NCBI GenBank assembly: GCA_963721385.1
Contig: CAVRJB010000016.1
Span: 367,232 to 431,231, forward strand
Source of the DNA: DAOMFB01 sp963721385
GTDB taxonomy: Bacteria > Acidobacteriota > Thermoanaerobaculia > UBA5066
Direction: 5' to 3'
Length of the DNA: 64,000 bases
Shown here piece by piece: positions 19,591 to 28,288 of the stretch. Position numbers and translations under genes: made by a program. Below the pieces are notes generated by a model. That model did no database searches. It had not been told where the DNA came from and saw nothing but the letters and a program-made list of their open reading frames with translations. The number at the start of each line of letters is the position of its first letter. Positions within the stretch are counted from its first letter, which is position 1.

Positions 19591-21489
19591 CTACGCGAGG
19601 AAGGCCGTGACGAGGCGGTTGGCGACGAAGGCGCCCGTGTAAGCGAGGAGGCTCATCCAGGCGAACTGGACCGCCGGCCATTTCCAGCCCCCCGTCTCGC
19701 GCCGAACGACCGCGATCGTCGACATGCACTGCATCGCGAAGGCGAAAAAGACGAGAAGCGCCACGGCCCCGGCCGGCGTCAGGTCGTGCCGGAGAGCCGC
19801 CTGGAGGCCTGCCGAGCGGGAGTCCCCTTCCATCCCGTAGATCGTCCCGAGAGTCCCGACGATCACCTCCCGCGCGGCGAGGGACGTCACAAGGCCGATC
19901 GCGATCTTCCAGTCGAAGCCGAGCGGCGCGACGAGGGGCTCGAGCGCGCGGCCCACGGTCCCGGTCACGCTGTCGGCGATCTTCGGCGGCCGTCCCCCGC
20001 TGGGCGGGAGGTGCGAAAAGACCCAGAGGACGATCGAGACCGCCAGGATCACCGTCCCCGCCCGGCGGAGGAAGATCTTCGAGCGGTCGTAGAGCCGGAG
20101 GCCGATCTGCCGGAGCGTCGGCCAGCGGTAGGGGGGCATTTCCAGGAGGAACGGCGTCCCTTCGCTCTTCAGCACCGAGGACTTCAGGAGCCGCGCGGTG
20201 CCGAACGCCGCGAGGAAGCCGAGAACGTAGAGGCCGAGCATCGCCGCCGCGCGCGTCCCGAAGAACGGGCCGAGGAGCGCCCGCTCCGGGATGAAGGCCG
20301 CGATGATCAGGGTGTAGACCGGGAGACGCGCCGAGCAGGTCATGAAAGGCGCGATGAGGATCGTGGCGATCCGGTCGCGCTTGTTCTCGATCGTCCGCGT
20401 CGCGAGGACGGCGGGGACGGCGCAGGCGTAGGCCGAGAGAAGCGGCAGGAAGGACTTCCCCTGGAGTCCCGCTTTCGCCATCGTCCGGTCGGCGATGAGC
20501 GCCGCCCGCGCGAGGTACCCCGAATCCTCGAGGATCCCGAGGAAGAGAAAAAGGAGAAGGATCTGCGGCAGGAAGACGACGACCGAGCCGACGCCGCCCC
20601 AGACTCCCTGAACGAGGAGATCCCGGAAGAGCGACGCCGGAAGGACCGTCCCGAGAAAGGCCCCCGAGGCGGAGACGGCGCGGTCGACGAGGTCCATCAG
20701 CGGCCGCGCGAGCGTGAAGATCGCCTGAAAGACGGCCACGACGACGACGAGAAAGACCGCCGGGCCCAACACGGGGTGGAGGAAGACGGCGTCGAGACGC
20801 CGCGTCCAGATGGGCGGCGCCGGGGCCGAATACCCCGCCCTTTCCCCCATCCCGGCCGCCCATGCCCGGCAGGCCGGAACGTCGTGCAGGACCGGCAGGT
20901 CGAGCGAGGCCGGGACGCCGAGCGCACCATCGAGAAATTCCCTCACCGGCGTCAGGCCCTCACCGAGGGCGGCGCTCGTGAGGGCCACGGGGGCTCCGAG
21001 CTGCTTCGCGAGCGCCGCGGGGTCCAGGTCGCCGCCGCGGCTCTTCAGCTCGTCGGCCATGTTCAGGATGACGAGCGTCGGGAGGCCGAGGGCGAGGACA
21101 GGCGCCGCGAGGACGAGGTGGCGGGCGAGATTCGTCGCGTCGAGGATCAGGAGGATGGCGTCGGGCTTCGGCGTCCCCGCCATCTGCCCCATCAGGACGT
21201 CGTGCGTCACCCGCTCGTCCTCGGAGCGCGGCAGGAGGCTGTAGACGCCGGGGAGGTCGATCAGCGTCACCTCGCGACCATGGCCGAGCTTCGCCTGCCC
21301 ACGCCGCTCCTCCACCGTGACGCCGGGGAAGTTCGCCACTTTCTGGCGCATCCCGGTCAGGCGGTTGAAAAGCGTCGACTTCCCCGAGTTCGGCGGGCCC
21401 ACCAGCGCCACGAAGCGCTTCGAGGCGCGAGGAGCGGCGGGGAGCCTCGGGCCCGCTCCCGTCCCGCCGAAGGCCGGCACGGCGCTCAC
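19591..21489 (-). CDS. feoB: Ferrous iron transport protein B
   Basis: The 632-residue product has the N-terminal GTPase domain: P-loop GPPNSGKSTLFNRLTG, switch NFPGVTVEERRG, DLPGVYSLLPRS and NMADELKS for guanine recognition. The C-terminal half is polytopic, with two Gate motifs (SGYLARAALIAD and a later partner with RLPVYTLIIAAF). It imports Fe(II) across the inner membrane. It is slightly shorter than the 700-770 residues common in enteric FeoB. It overlaps feoA by 4 bases (ATGA), so the two form the feoAB operon. Confidence 0.95.
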   Translation of the reverse strand: MSAVPAFGGTGAGPRLPAAPRASKRFVALVGPPNSGKSTLFNRLTGMRQKVANFPGVTVEERRGQAKLGHGREVTLIDLPGVYSLLPRSEDERVTHDVLMGQMAGTPKPDAILLILDATNLARHLVLAAPVLALGLPTLVILNMADELKSRGGDLDPAALAKQLGAPVALTSAALGEGLTPVREFLDGALGVPASLDLPVLHDVPACRAWAAGMGERAGYSAPAPPIWTRRLDAVFLHPVLGPAVFLVVVVAVFQAIFTLARPLMDLVDRAVSASGAFLGTVLPASLFRDLLVQGVWGGVGSVVVFLPQILLLFLFLGILEDSGYLARAALIADRTMAKAGLQGKSFLPLLSAYACAVPAVLATRTIENKRDRIATILIAPFMTCSARLPVYTLIIAAFIPERALLGPFFGTRAAAMLGLYVLGFLAAFGTARLLKSSVLKSEGTPFLLEMPPYRWPTLRQIGLRLYDRSKIFLRRAGTVILAVSIVLWVFSHLPPSGGRPPKIADSVTGTVGRALEPLVAPLGFDWKIAIGLVTSLAAREVIVGTLGTIYGMEGDSRSAGLQAALRHDLTPAGAVALLVFFAFAMQCMSTIAVVRRETGGWKWPAVQFAWMSLLAYTGAFVANRLVTAFLA

Positions 21490-21752
21490 GCGGTGTCTCC
21501 CTCCCGCCTCAGCAGCAGGTGCCGGGCCGTCTCGCGGCGGAGCGCGATCTCGGAGCCGTCCACCCGAAAGACGCGGGGATCCCCTCCAGGAGCCGCGCCC
21601 GCGGCGCGGACCCGCGTGCCCGGGACGAAGCCGAGCTCCATCAGCCGGCGGGCGTCCGGCCCGGGAAGCTCGATCCCATCCAGGATTCCCTCCTCCCCCG
21701 CGGCGAGATCGGCGAGCGTGCGGGAAGGGATGGATTTGAGACGCAGTCTCAT
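21486..21752 (-). CDS. feoA: Ferrous iron transport protein A
   Basis: The product is 88 residues from the ATG at 21752. It is a small SH3-like FeoA: GEEGILDGIELPGPDARRLM, ELGFVPGTRVRAAGAAPGGD, then VDGSEIALRRETARHLLL. It is thought to assist FeoB at the cytoplasmic face. An alternative in-frame ATG lies at 21761, but it overlaps a TATCAT -10 element, and the downstream ATG is 7 bases past that element. I therefore prefer 21752 and a leaderless message. Its stop overlaps the feoB start. Confidence 0.88.
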   Translation of the reverse strand: MRLRLKSIPSRTLADLAAGEEGILDGIELPGPDARRLMELGFVPGTRVRAAGAAPGGDPRVFRVDGSEIALRRETARHLLLRREGDTA

Positions 21753-21759
21753 GTTCGAC

Positions 21760-21765
21760 ATGATA
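21760..21765 (-). promoter_or_regulatory. -10 element of feoAB, leaderless geometry
   Basis: TATCAT on the minus strand ends at 21760, with 7 bases before the feoA ATG at 21752. I see no convincing Fur or DtxR box in the 85-base gap to the divergent gene. Confidence 0.5.
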
Positions 21766-21850
21766 CCCCGTTTTCCTTTCCCGGGCTCATGATGCAAATG
21801 GACCACCGCCGCGCCATCCGGAGTAGAGTCGCCGGCAGGAAGAGCCCGCC

Positions 21851-22972
21851 TTGAGCCTCCGCCCCGTCCGCTCCGCCTTCCTCCTCGCGGCTCTCCTTCA
21901 TTCGGGGGTACCGGCCCGGGCGGCCGAGGCGGGATTCGTCGTCTATCTCGTCGGAGACGCCGGCACGAAGGTTCCGGCCTCCTCCGTCGTCCTCCAGCCG
22001 CTCGCCGTCGCCGCTGCGCGGGATCGCGCGTCCGACGCGGTGGCGATCCTGGGCGACAACCTCTACCCGTCCGGGCTCCCGGCCCCGGGCGCGCCGGACC
22101 GCGCCGAGATGGAGAATCGACTTCTCGGCGAGGTCGCCGCGGCAGCCGCCGGAGGGAAGGGGCTCGTCGTTCCCGGGAACCACGACTGGAGCCAGTGGGG
22201 AGAGGACGGCTGGAACGCCATCCGCCGCGAGGGGGAATTCGTGGACGCGCGCGGCGCGCCGAACGTCCGGATGATCCCGGAGGGAGGCTGTCCCGGACCC
22301 GTCGTTCTGGACGTCTCCCCCGCCGTCCGGCTCGTCGTCCTCGACAGTTCCTGGTTCCTCCATCGATTCGAGAAGCCCACGGGCGCTGCGTCTCCCTGCG
22401 CCGAGAAGAGCGAGGAAGATGTGGTCGCGGCTCTCCGGGACGCGCTTCGTCCGGCGCCGGGCCGCCGGACGGTCGTGCTGTCCCACCACCCTCTCGAGAG
22501 CGGCGGCCGGAGCGGATCCCATTTCGGCTGGCGCGACCACCTTTTCCCGCTGACCCACACGAAGAGCTGGCTCTGGCTCCCCCTCCCCGTGATCGGGACG
22601 CTCGGCGTCGGCGGACGGATCGCTTTCGCCTCGCCGCAGCAGATGGTCTCGGCGGAGTACCGCCACTTCAAGGAAACGATGGCGCGCGCGTTCGACCCGA
22701 CGCCTCCGTTTCTCTGGGCCGCCGGCCACGACCACAGCCTTCAGGTGATCCATGGAGCGCCCGGCGGGCCGACGTGGCACCTCGTGAGCGGAGCGGGAGG
22801 AGGGCCGGGACACGTCACTCCGGCCGACCCCGTCGAGGGGACGCTGTTCGCGAAGAGCGTCCCGGGCTACATGCGCCTCGCGTTCGAGAAGGACGGGCGC
22901 GTCCGACTGACCGTCGTCGGCATCCGTTCGCCCGGAAAGCCCGAGGTCATTTTCGCCGCCGATCTCGACTGA
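21851..22972 (+). CDS. Exported calcineurin-like metallophosphoesterase
   Basis: The 373-residue product starts at TTG and has a signal peptide (about residues 1-24, LLAALLHSGVPARA). It then shows the full set of metallophosphoesterase motifs: YLVGDAGT, AILGDNLYPSG, VVPGNHDW, VVLSHHPLES and AAGHDHSLQVI. These supply the Asp, Asn and His ligands for two metals. The enzyme should hydrolyse phosphate esters in the periplasm; the substrate is unknown. A TAGAGT element at 21824-21829 may be its -10. It is divergent from feoA and followed by a DUF502 gene after 43 bases. Confidence 0.8.
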   Translation: MSLRPVRSAFLLAALLHSGVPARAAEAGFVVYLVGDAGTKVPASSVVLQPLAVAAARDRASDAVAILGDNLYPSGLPAPGAPDRAEMENRLLGEVAAAAAGGKGLVVPGNHDWSQWGEDGWNAIRREGEFVDARGAPNVRMIPEGGCPGPVVLDVSPAVRLVVLDSSWFLHRFEKPTGAASPCAEKSEEDVVAALRDALRPAPGRRTVVLSHHPLESGGRSGSHFGWRDHLFPLTHTKSWLWLPLPVIGTLGVGGRIAFASPQQMVSAEYRHFKETMARAFDPTPPFLWAAGHDHSLQVIHGAPGGPTWHLVSGAGGGPGHVTPADPVEGTLFAKSVPGYMRLAFEKDGRVRLTVVGIRSPGKPEVIFAADLD

Positions 22973-23015
22973 CGCCTTTCGCCCGCGCCGTGGCAAGCTC
23001 CGCGCGGGAGGCGGC

Positions 23016-23573
23016 ATGCGTCATCTCGTCAGATACTTCCTTCGCGGTCTGATCGTCTTCGTCCCGGCCGTCGTTTCGGTCCTCGTCCTCTGGAACGTCT
23101 TCCTGAAGCTGGACGGCATGCTCGGAATCCCGTTTCCGGGGGCGGGATTCGTGGCGACCGTCGCGGCGGTGACGCTCGTGGGCTTCCTGGCCTCGAACTT
23201 CGTCACGCAGCGGGCATTCGAGCTCCTCGACGGGGTCTTCCGGCGCGTCCCGTTCGTCAAGCTCGTCTACGGATCGGTGCGCGACCTCGTGAACGCCTTC
23301 GTCGGCGAGCGGAAGGGCTTCGACCGCCCGGTCGCCGTGGCGCTCTCCGCTGAAGACGGCCCCCGGCTCGTCGGCTTCGCGACCCGCGAAACGCTCGAGG
23401 CTCCGGGGCTCGAGGAGCTCGTCGCCGTCTACGTTCCGCAGTCGTACGCCTTCGCCGGGCACGTCTTCCTCGTCCCGAGGAACCGGGTCACGCCGCTCTC
23501 CTCGACGAGCGCCGACACGATGGCGTTCATCGTTTCCGGAGGCGTCTCGGGCCGCCTGCGGCCCGCCGCGTGA
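23016..23573 (+). CDS. DUF502 family membrane protein
   Basis: The 185-residue product has two membrane segments near the N-terminus (residues about 8-30 and 42-62). It shows the DUF502 pattern: YFLRGLIVFVPAVVSVLVLW, a loop with LDGMLGIPFPGAGF, then VTLVGFLASNFVTQR and the conserved RVPFVKLVYGSVRDLVNAFV. The C-terminal half, with VYVPQSYAFAGHVFLVPRN, faces the cytoplasm or periplasm. DUF502 proteins are widespread and also occur in plants (the COV family); their function is not known. GGGAGG precedes the ATG. Confidence 0.85.
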   Translation: MRHLVRYFLRGLIVFVPAVVSVLVLWNVFLKLDGMLGIPFPGAGFVATVAAVTLVGFLASNFVTQRAFELLDGVFRRVPFVKLVYGSVRDLVNAFVGERKGFDRPVAVALSAEDGPRLVGFATRETLEAPGLEELVAVYVPQSYAFAGHVFLVPRNRVTPLSSTSADTMAFIVSGGVSGRLRPAA

Positions 23574-23616
23574 GCTTCCGGAATAGACTCGGCGGACGGC
23601 GGCACGGAGAGGGACC

Positions 23617-24705
23617 ATGAGCGCGATGATCGTCACCGGCGGCGCGGGCTTCATCGGATGCAACTTCGTCCGGATGGCCCTCGAGAAGTCCGCCGCGAAG
23701 GTCGTCGTCTTCGACAAGCTGACGTACGCGGGGAACCTCGACAGCCTCGCCGAAGTCGCCTCCCACCCGCGGTACGTGTTCGTGAAGGGGGACATCGCCG
23801 ACCGTGAGGCGGTCCGAACCCTCTTCCGCGATTACAAGCCGGCCTCGGTGGTCAATTTCGCCGCCGAGAGCCACGTCGACCGTTCGATCGACGACCCCGG
23901 GGCCTTCGTCAGGACGAACATCAACGGCGCCTTCGAGCTCCTGGACGCTTCGCGGGCCCATCTCGCCGGCGAAGGCGAGGCGACCCGACGCGCCTTCCGC
24001 TTTCTCCACGTCTCCACCGATGAGGTCTACGGCTCGCTCGGCAGGACGGGCGCGTTCACCGAGGAGACTCCCTATGCCCCGAACTCGCCGTACGCGGCCT
24101 CGAAGGCCGCGGCCGACCACCTCGTCCGCGCTTTCCGCGAAACTTACGGCCTGCCGACGCTGATCACGAACTGCTCCAACAACTACGGGCCGTACCAGTT
24201 TCCCGAGAAGCTGATCCCGCTGATGCTCCTGAATGCGCTCGAGGGAAAGCCGCTTCCGATCTACGGTGACGGCGGAAACGTCCGCGACTGGCTCTTCGTC
24301 GAGGACCACTGCGCGGGGATCCTGACCGTCCTCGAGAAGGGGGCGCCCGGCGGAAAGTACAACCTCGGCGGAAACAACGAGCGGACGAACCTCGAGCTCG
24401 TCGACCTTCTCTGCGAGGAGCTCGAGCGCCTCCGCCCGGCCAGCGGGAACCCGAAGCTCCGCGAGAAAGGGATCGGCTCGTACGCCGCCCTGAAGAGCTT
24501 CGTCCCCGACCGGCCGGGCCATGACCGCCGTTACGCCATCGACGCTTCGAAGATCCGCCGCGATCTCGGCTGGACGCCACGGCATGACCTCGCTTCGGGC
24601 CTCGAGGCCACGGTCGGCTGGTACCTCACCCACCTGCCCTGGTGCGAGTCGGTCCAGTCCGGCAGCTACCGGCGCGAACGCCTCGGGCTGTCGACGGCGA
24701 ACTGA
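23617..24705 (+). CDS. rfbB: dTDP-glucose 4,6-dehydratase
   Basis: The 362-residue product is an extended short-chain dehydrogenase. The NAD-binding loop is VTGGAGFIGCNFV at 5-17, then DKLTYAGNLDSL, AAESHVDRSI, the STDEVYG active-site strand and the YAASKAA catalytic Tyr-Lys pair. NCSNNYGPYQFPEKLIPLM is diagnostic for the RmlB/RfbB subgroup. It converts dTDP-glucose to dTDP-4-keto-6-deoxyglucose, the entry step to rhamnose and other deoxysugars. No rfbA, rfbC or rfbD is in the window. GAGAGGGACC precedes the ATG and TAGACT at 23584-23589 may be its -10. Its stop overlaps the next start (TGATG). Confidence 0.95.
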   Translation: MSAMIVTGGAGFIGCNFVRMALEKSAAKVVVFDKLTYAGNLDSLAEVASHPRYVFVKGDIADREAVRTLFRDYKPASVVNFAAESHVDRSIDDPGAFVRTNINGAFELLDASRAHLAGEGEATRRAFRFLHVSTDEVYGSLGRTGAFTEETPYAPNSPYAASKAAADHLVRAFRETYGLPTLITNCSNNYGPYQFPEKLIPLMLLNALEGKPLPIYGDGGNVRDWLFVEDHCAGILTVLEKGAPGGKYNLGGNNERTNLELVDLLCEELERLRPASGNPKLREKGIGSYAALKSFVPDRPGHDRRYAIDASKIRRDLGWTPRHDLASGLEATVGWYLTHLPWCESVQSGSYRRERLGLSTAN

Positions 24706-26018
24706 TGCGCGCGGACGAAAAGAAGGAGATCCTCGCCGCCGTTCTGCTTCTCCTCGCCGGCCTCTTCATCCGGGTGGCTCTCTCGAGGTGGACGCCGGTC
24801 ACAGGGGACAGTCTCCGGTTCCTGTCCCAGGCCGGGGATCTCGCTTCGGGATCCGCGTATCTCGTTCCGGGGGACCCGTTCTCCGCCGTCCCCCCCGGCT
24901 ACCCCCTGTTCATCCGAGCGGCGGGCTGGATAGTGTCCGGCGTTCCGTTCCTTCTCCGCGTCCAGCTCGTCCTGTCGGTCCTGACGCTTCTCTTCGTCTG
25001 GCTCGCCGCCCGGCGTCGGTCCCGGAGAGGTGCCCTCGTGGCGCTCGCCCTCCTGGCCTTCAACCCGTGGCTCGCGCGCCAGCAGGCCCTCGTCATGTCC
25101 GAGACGCTCGGAGCGTTCCTGGTCGCGGTGACGGTCCTGCTCTGGCCCGCGCCCGGACGGCCGCTCGCGGCCTTGCCGGCCTTCGCCCTCGGCGCGCTGG
25201 CCGTGGGATCGTCGCTCGTGACGCCCGCAGCCGCCTTTGTGGCCGTTCCCGTCCTGGGCGTTCTCGCCTGGCGAGACCGCCGCCGCGCCGCCGTATTGGG
25301 CCTGATGGCGGCCGGTCTGCTCCTGGCCCTCGCTCCCTGGCAGGCTTACCTGCTCGAAAGGACCGGCCGCGTGGAGCCGTTGCTTCTCCACCCCATCGGC
25401 TCTGGAAGAGCGGGGCTCCAGAAGTGGCTCCGGAGCTGGTCCACGACGCCCGCCGAAAAGGGGGTCTGGTGGAGCCTGGAATGGCGGCGCAAGGTTCCCG
25501 AACAGGCCTTCGGGAAGGGCCCGGAGGGGGCTCTCGTCCGGAAGGCGCTGGAGGAAGCCCCGTGCAGCTACGCCGAATACGTCATCGGCAGCGGCTATGA
25601 CGAAACGCTCCACCAGTCGGCGCGTGCCCGGAGAAACGAGCACCCGGTCCTTTTCTGGATCGGCCTGCCGCTGGTCCGGTCCGCGACGCTCTGGCTGGAT
25701 TATCGGTCGATGATCGGGGTACCGGAGTCCCTCCGACGGGCCGGCGGTTTCCTCCGGACCTCGTACTGGGCCACTCACGCCGTCTTCTGGAGCGTGAATC
25801 TCGTGACGCTCGGGCTCTTTGGTTGGGGAACCGTCCGGGCCTTCCAGTCGAGGGACGCGCTCCTCATCGCCCTCGTCGCCGGGGCCGTGGCCTATTCCCT
25901 CGCGAGCGCGGTCAGCGCCATGGGCGAGTTCCGGAGAAACCTGACGCTCGAGCCGGCCCTCGCCCTTCTGGTCTGCGCTGCGCCGGCGAACGGGCGTCCG
26001 AAGGAGCCGGGCGCGTGA
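24705..26018 (+). CDS. Polytopic membrane protein, probable GT-C type glycosyltransferase
   Basis: The 437-residue product has about ten hydrophobic segments. Near the start RWTPVTGDSLRFLSQAGDLA carries an aspartate in the first large loop, and YLVPGDPFSAVPPGYPLF continues that loop; an acidic residue here is typical of GT39/GT83-like (GT-C) transferases that use polyprenyl-phosphate sugars. A long extracytoplasmic stretch lies near residues 220-310. The gene is translationally coupled to rfbB upstream and to the aldolase downstream (GTGA), which supports a role in cell-surface glycan assembly. Family membership is inferred from topology and loop features only. Confidence 0.6.
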   Translation: MRADEKKEILAAVLLLLAGLFIRVALSRWTPVTGDSLRFLSQAGDLASGSAYLVPGDPFSAVPPGYPLFIRAAGWIVSGVPFLLRVQLVLSVLTLLFVWLAARRRSRRGALVALALLAFNPWLARQQALVMSETLGAFLVAVTVLLWPAPGRPLAALPAFALGALAVGSSLVTPAAAFVAVPVLGVLAWRDRRRAAVLGLMAAGLLLALAPWQAYLLERTGRVEPLLLHPIGSGRAGLQKWLRSWSTTPAEKGVWWSLEWRRKVPEQAFGKGPEGALVRKALEEAPCSYAEYVIGSGYDETLHQSARARRNEHPVLFWIGLPLVRSATLWLDYRSMIGVPESLRRAGGFLRTSYWATHAVFWSVNLVTLGLFGWGTVRAFQSRDALLIALVAGAVAYSLASAVSAMGEFRRNLTLEPALALLVCAAPANGRPKEPGA

Positions 26019-26833
26019 CGGCCTTCGAGCTCCTCCTTTTCTCGACCGACCCGGAGACGGTGTCCCGGCATACCGAGGCCGGTGTCGACGGATTCATCGT
26101 GGACTGGGAGAACAAGGGGAAGGAGGAACGGCAGCGCGGGGCCGACACCGAGATCAACAACGACACGCCGGAGGACCTCGGGCGCGTCCGCGCGGCCACC
26201 CAGGCCCGCGTCCTCTGCCGCGTGAACCGGGCCGGGCCGTGGACGCGCGAAGAGATCGACGAGGCGGTCGCCCGCGGCGCGGACGAGGTCCTCGTCCCGA
26301 TGGTCCGGGGGCCGGCCGACGTCGCCGCCGCAATGGAAAGCGCGCGAGGCCGCTGCGGCGTCGGGATCCTCCTCGAGACCGTGGACGCTTTCCGGAACGC
26401 GGAGGCGCTCGCCCGCCTCCCGCTGACCCGCGTCTACGTCGGCCTGAACGACCTTTCGATCGAGCGCGGGACGCGCTCGATCTTCGAGGCGCTCACCGAC
26501 GGCCTCGTCGACGAGGTCCGGCCGCTCTTCGCGGTTCCGTTCGGGATGGCGGGGTTGACGCTTCCGGACCGCGGCGAGCCGGTTCCCTGTCGTCTGCTGG
26601 TCGCGGAGATGGCGCGCCTCGCCTGCGACTTCAGCTTCCTCCGGCGCTCGTGGAAGCGGGACGTCAAGGGCCGCGATCTCCGGGTCGAGGTGCAGCGCCT
26701 GAAGGCCGCGCTCAAGGCCGCCGGGGAGCGGAGCACCGCGGAGGTCGCGCGCGACCGCGCCGAGCTGATCCGGGCGGTCGAAGCCGCGGCCGGGCGGTCC
26801 CGGGTTCCCGAGGAGACCGCGGAGACCGTGTGA
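26015..26833 (+). CDS. HpcH/HpaI-type aldolase family protein
   Basis: The product is 272 residues from the GTG at 26015. It is a TIM-barrel of the HpcH/HpaI and citrate-lyase-beta group: GVDGFIVDWENKG near the start, ARVLCRVNRAGPW, GADEVLVPMVRGPADV, GILLETVDAFRN (metal-binding Glu) and RVYVGLNDLSIERG (metal-binding Asp). The family splits or joins 2-oxo-acid units using a divalent metal. It is coupled to a membrane transferase upstream and to a glycosyltransferase downstream by GTGA overlaps, so a role in building an unusual acidic or branched sugar is possible. The substrate is unknown. Confidence 0.75.
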   Translation: MTAFELLLFSTDPETVSRHTEAGVDGFIVDWENKGKEERQRGADTEINNDTPEDLGRVRAATQARVLCRVNRAGPWTREEIDEAVARGADEVLVPMVRGPADVAAAMESARGRCGVGILLETVDAFRNAEALARLPLTRVYVGLNDLSIERGTRSIFEALTDGLVDEVRPLFAVPFGMAGLTLPDRGEPVPCRLLVAEMARLACDFSFLRRSWKRDVKGRDLRVEVQRLKAALKAAGERSTAEVARDRAELIRAVEAAAGRSRVPEETAETV

Positions 26834-27521
26834 CGCCGGAGACCCCGTCCGCCGTCGAGGTCACCGTCGTCCTTCCCGTCTACCGGAACCGGATCACGCT
26901 CGACGAGCTGCACCGGAGGCTGACCGCGGCTCTCGGGGCCGCCTCCCGTTCGTACGAACTGCTCTTCGTCGACGACGCCTGTCCCGAAGGCTCCGGCGAA
27001 GTGATCGCCGATCTCGCGGCGCGCGACCCGCGTGTGCGTGCGCTGTCTCTCCCCCGGAACGTCGGCCAGCAGCGGGCGGCGTGGCTCGGCCTCGCGGCCG
27101 CCCGGGGCGCCTGGGTCGTCGTCATGGACGCGGACCTGCAGGACCCGCCCGAGGCGATCCCCGCGCTTCTCGCGGCCGCGACGCCCGGCGTCGACGCCGT
27201 CCTCGCGGCCTGGCGGGGCGACTACGAAGGGTCCGGGCGCCGTCTTTCGTCGCGAACGTACAAGCGGCTCAGAGAGCGGCTGTCTGGCTATCCGCGGGAC
27301 GCAGGGATGTTCCTGGCGCTCCACCGCCCCCTCGTCGACGAGATCGTGAGCCAGGACGTGGCGCGCCCGTTCCTCCCCTCCATGGTCGGGCTGTCGGGCC
27401 GACGCTTCCTCACGGTGCCGGTGGAGCGGGCCCGACGGCCCCACGGGCGCTCGGCGTACTCGCCGGCCGCGCTCTTCATCCGGGCGGCGCAGGAATTGGT
27501 CTTATCTCCTTCGGCGCCGGT
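26830..27521 (+). CDS. GtrB/DPM1-like family 2 glycosyltransferase, 3' end cut off
   Basis: From the GTG at 26830 the product has the GT-A domain of polyprenyl-phosphate sugar transferases: VTVVLPVYRNRITLDELHRR, FVDDACPEGSGEVI, SLPRNVGQQRAAWLG and VMDADLQDPPEAIP, where the DxD and QDPPE are diagnostic. VPVERARRPHGRSAYSP marks the end of the catalytic domain. The two membrane helices that normally follow are missing. After about 27497 the sequence stops resembling the family; the frame stays open to 27936, but that part runs antisense through the SRPBCC gene and is not credible. The gene looks truncated by a rearrangement. The end given is where the SRPBCC gene stops. Confidence 0.7.
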
Positions 27522-27965
27522 TCACCAGAGCTCGGTAAGAGGCTTTCCGGTCTCCAGCAGCGACTTCAGGCCCGAGAGCACCTTCGGCCAGCCGATCGAG
27601 ATCGGGTCCGCCATCCCGGGGCTCGCCTCGAGACGGTCGTGCGTCACGGTCAGTCGCACCACGTCCTTGAACGGCTCGATCTCGAACGTGACCCGCGTGT
27701 GCCGCGCCTCGTCGTTCTCGTCCGCCGGGAAGGCCCAGGTGATGACGAGCCGCCGGGGCGGGTCGCTCTCGACGACCTTGCCGACGAGGCGCAGCGCCCG
27801 GTCTCCGTCGGCACGGCGGTGCTCCCACTTCGAGCCGGCCTTCCAGTCGGAGAGGTTCTCGTGGTACCAGTATTTCGCGGTGACCTTCGGCTCGGTCAGC
27901 GCTTCCCAGACCTTTTCGGGCGACGACGCGATGTAGGTCACGTAGACGAACTCGGGCTTGTTCAT
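27522..27965 (-). CDS. SRPBCC (AHSA1-type) domain protein
   Basis: The 147-residue product is a START-fold protein of the AHSA1/CalC kind: YVTYIASSPEKVWEALTEPK, YWYHENLSDWKAGSKWEH, LVITWAFP, VTFEIEPFKDVVRLTVTHD and a C-terminal helix GWPKVLSGLKSLLETGKPL. These bind hydrophobic ligands or lipids in a deep cavity. It overlaps the ArsR-type regulator gene by 4 bases. Such SRPBCC-ArsR pairs are common in bacteria and are thought to respond to unknown small molecules. The stop codon lies at the truncated end of the glycosyltransferase gene. Confidence 0.88.
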   Translation of the reverse strand: MNKPEFVYVTYIASSPEKVWEALTEPKVTAKYWYHENLSDWKAGSKWEHRRADGDRALRLVGKVVESDPPRRLVITWAFPADENDEARHTRVTFEIEPFKDVVRLTVTHDRLEASPGMADPISIGWPKVLSGLKSLLETGKPLTELW

Positions 27966-28282
27966 GGCAATCCCCCTTCCACTTTCTTCTTGAGGTCGCT
28001 CAACGCCTTCAGGTGCCGCCGCTCGTACTTCTCGATCCAGCGCTCGTAGATCTCCTGGATCGGCACCGGATTCAGGTAATGCAGCTTCTCGCGCCCCCGT
28101 CGGACGGTCGCCACCAGGTTCGCGGATTCCAGGCGCTCGAGGTGCTGCGTGACGGCCTGCCGCGTCATGTCGAGCTTCCGGGAGAGCTCCCCCAGCGTCT
28201 GGCCCCCCCGGGCCCTCAGCGAGTCGAGCAGCCGCCTCCTCGTGGGGTCGGCGAGCGCCTTGAACACCGCGTCGACGTCCAC
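27962..28282 (-). CDS. ArsR-family transcriptional regulator
   Basis: The 106-residue product is a winged-helix repressor: FKALADPTRRRLLDSLRARG, TLGELSRKLDMTRQAVTQHL and ERLESANLVATVRRGREKLH. The metal-binding CxC motif of metal-sensing ArsR proteins is absent, and it belongs with the subgroup coupled to SRPBCC genes. The start is the GTG at 28282. A near-perfect promoter with a 16-bp palindrome in its spacer lies just upstream, so it should repress its own two-gene operon. The -10 ends 6 bases before the GTG, which suggests a leaderless message. Confidence 0.9.
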   Translation of the reverse strand: MDVDAVFKALADPTRRRLLDSLRARGGQTLGELSRKLDMTRQAVTQHLERLESANLVATVRRGREKLHYLNPVPIQEIYERWIEKYERRHLKALSDLKKKVEGGLP

Positions 28283-28288
28283 GGCCTC

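Noticed and set aside
21762..21850. A Fur box between feoA and the metallophosphoesterase gene
   Set aside because: No 19-bp inverted repeat of the expected kind is visible.
27522..27936. Continuation of the glycosyltransferase frame to 27936
   Set aside because: It runs antisense through the SRPBCC gene and shows no membrane helices.
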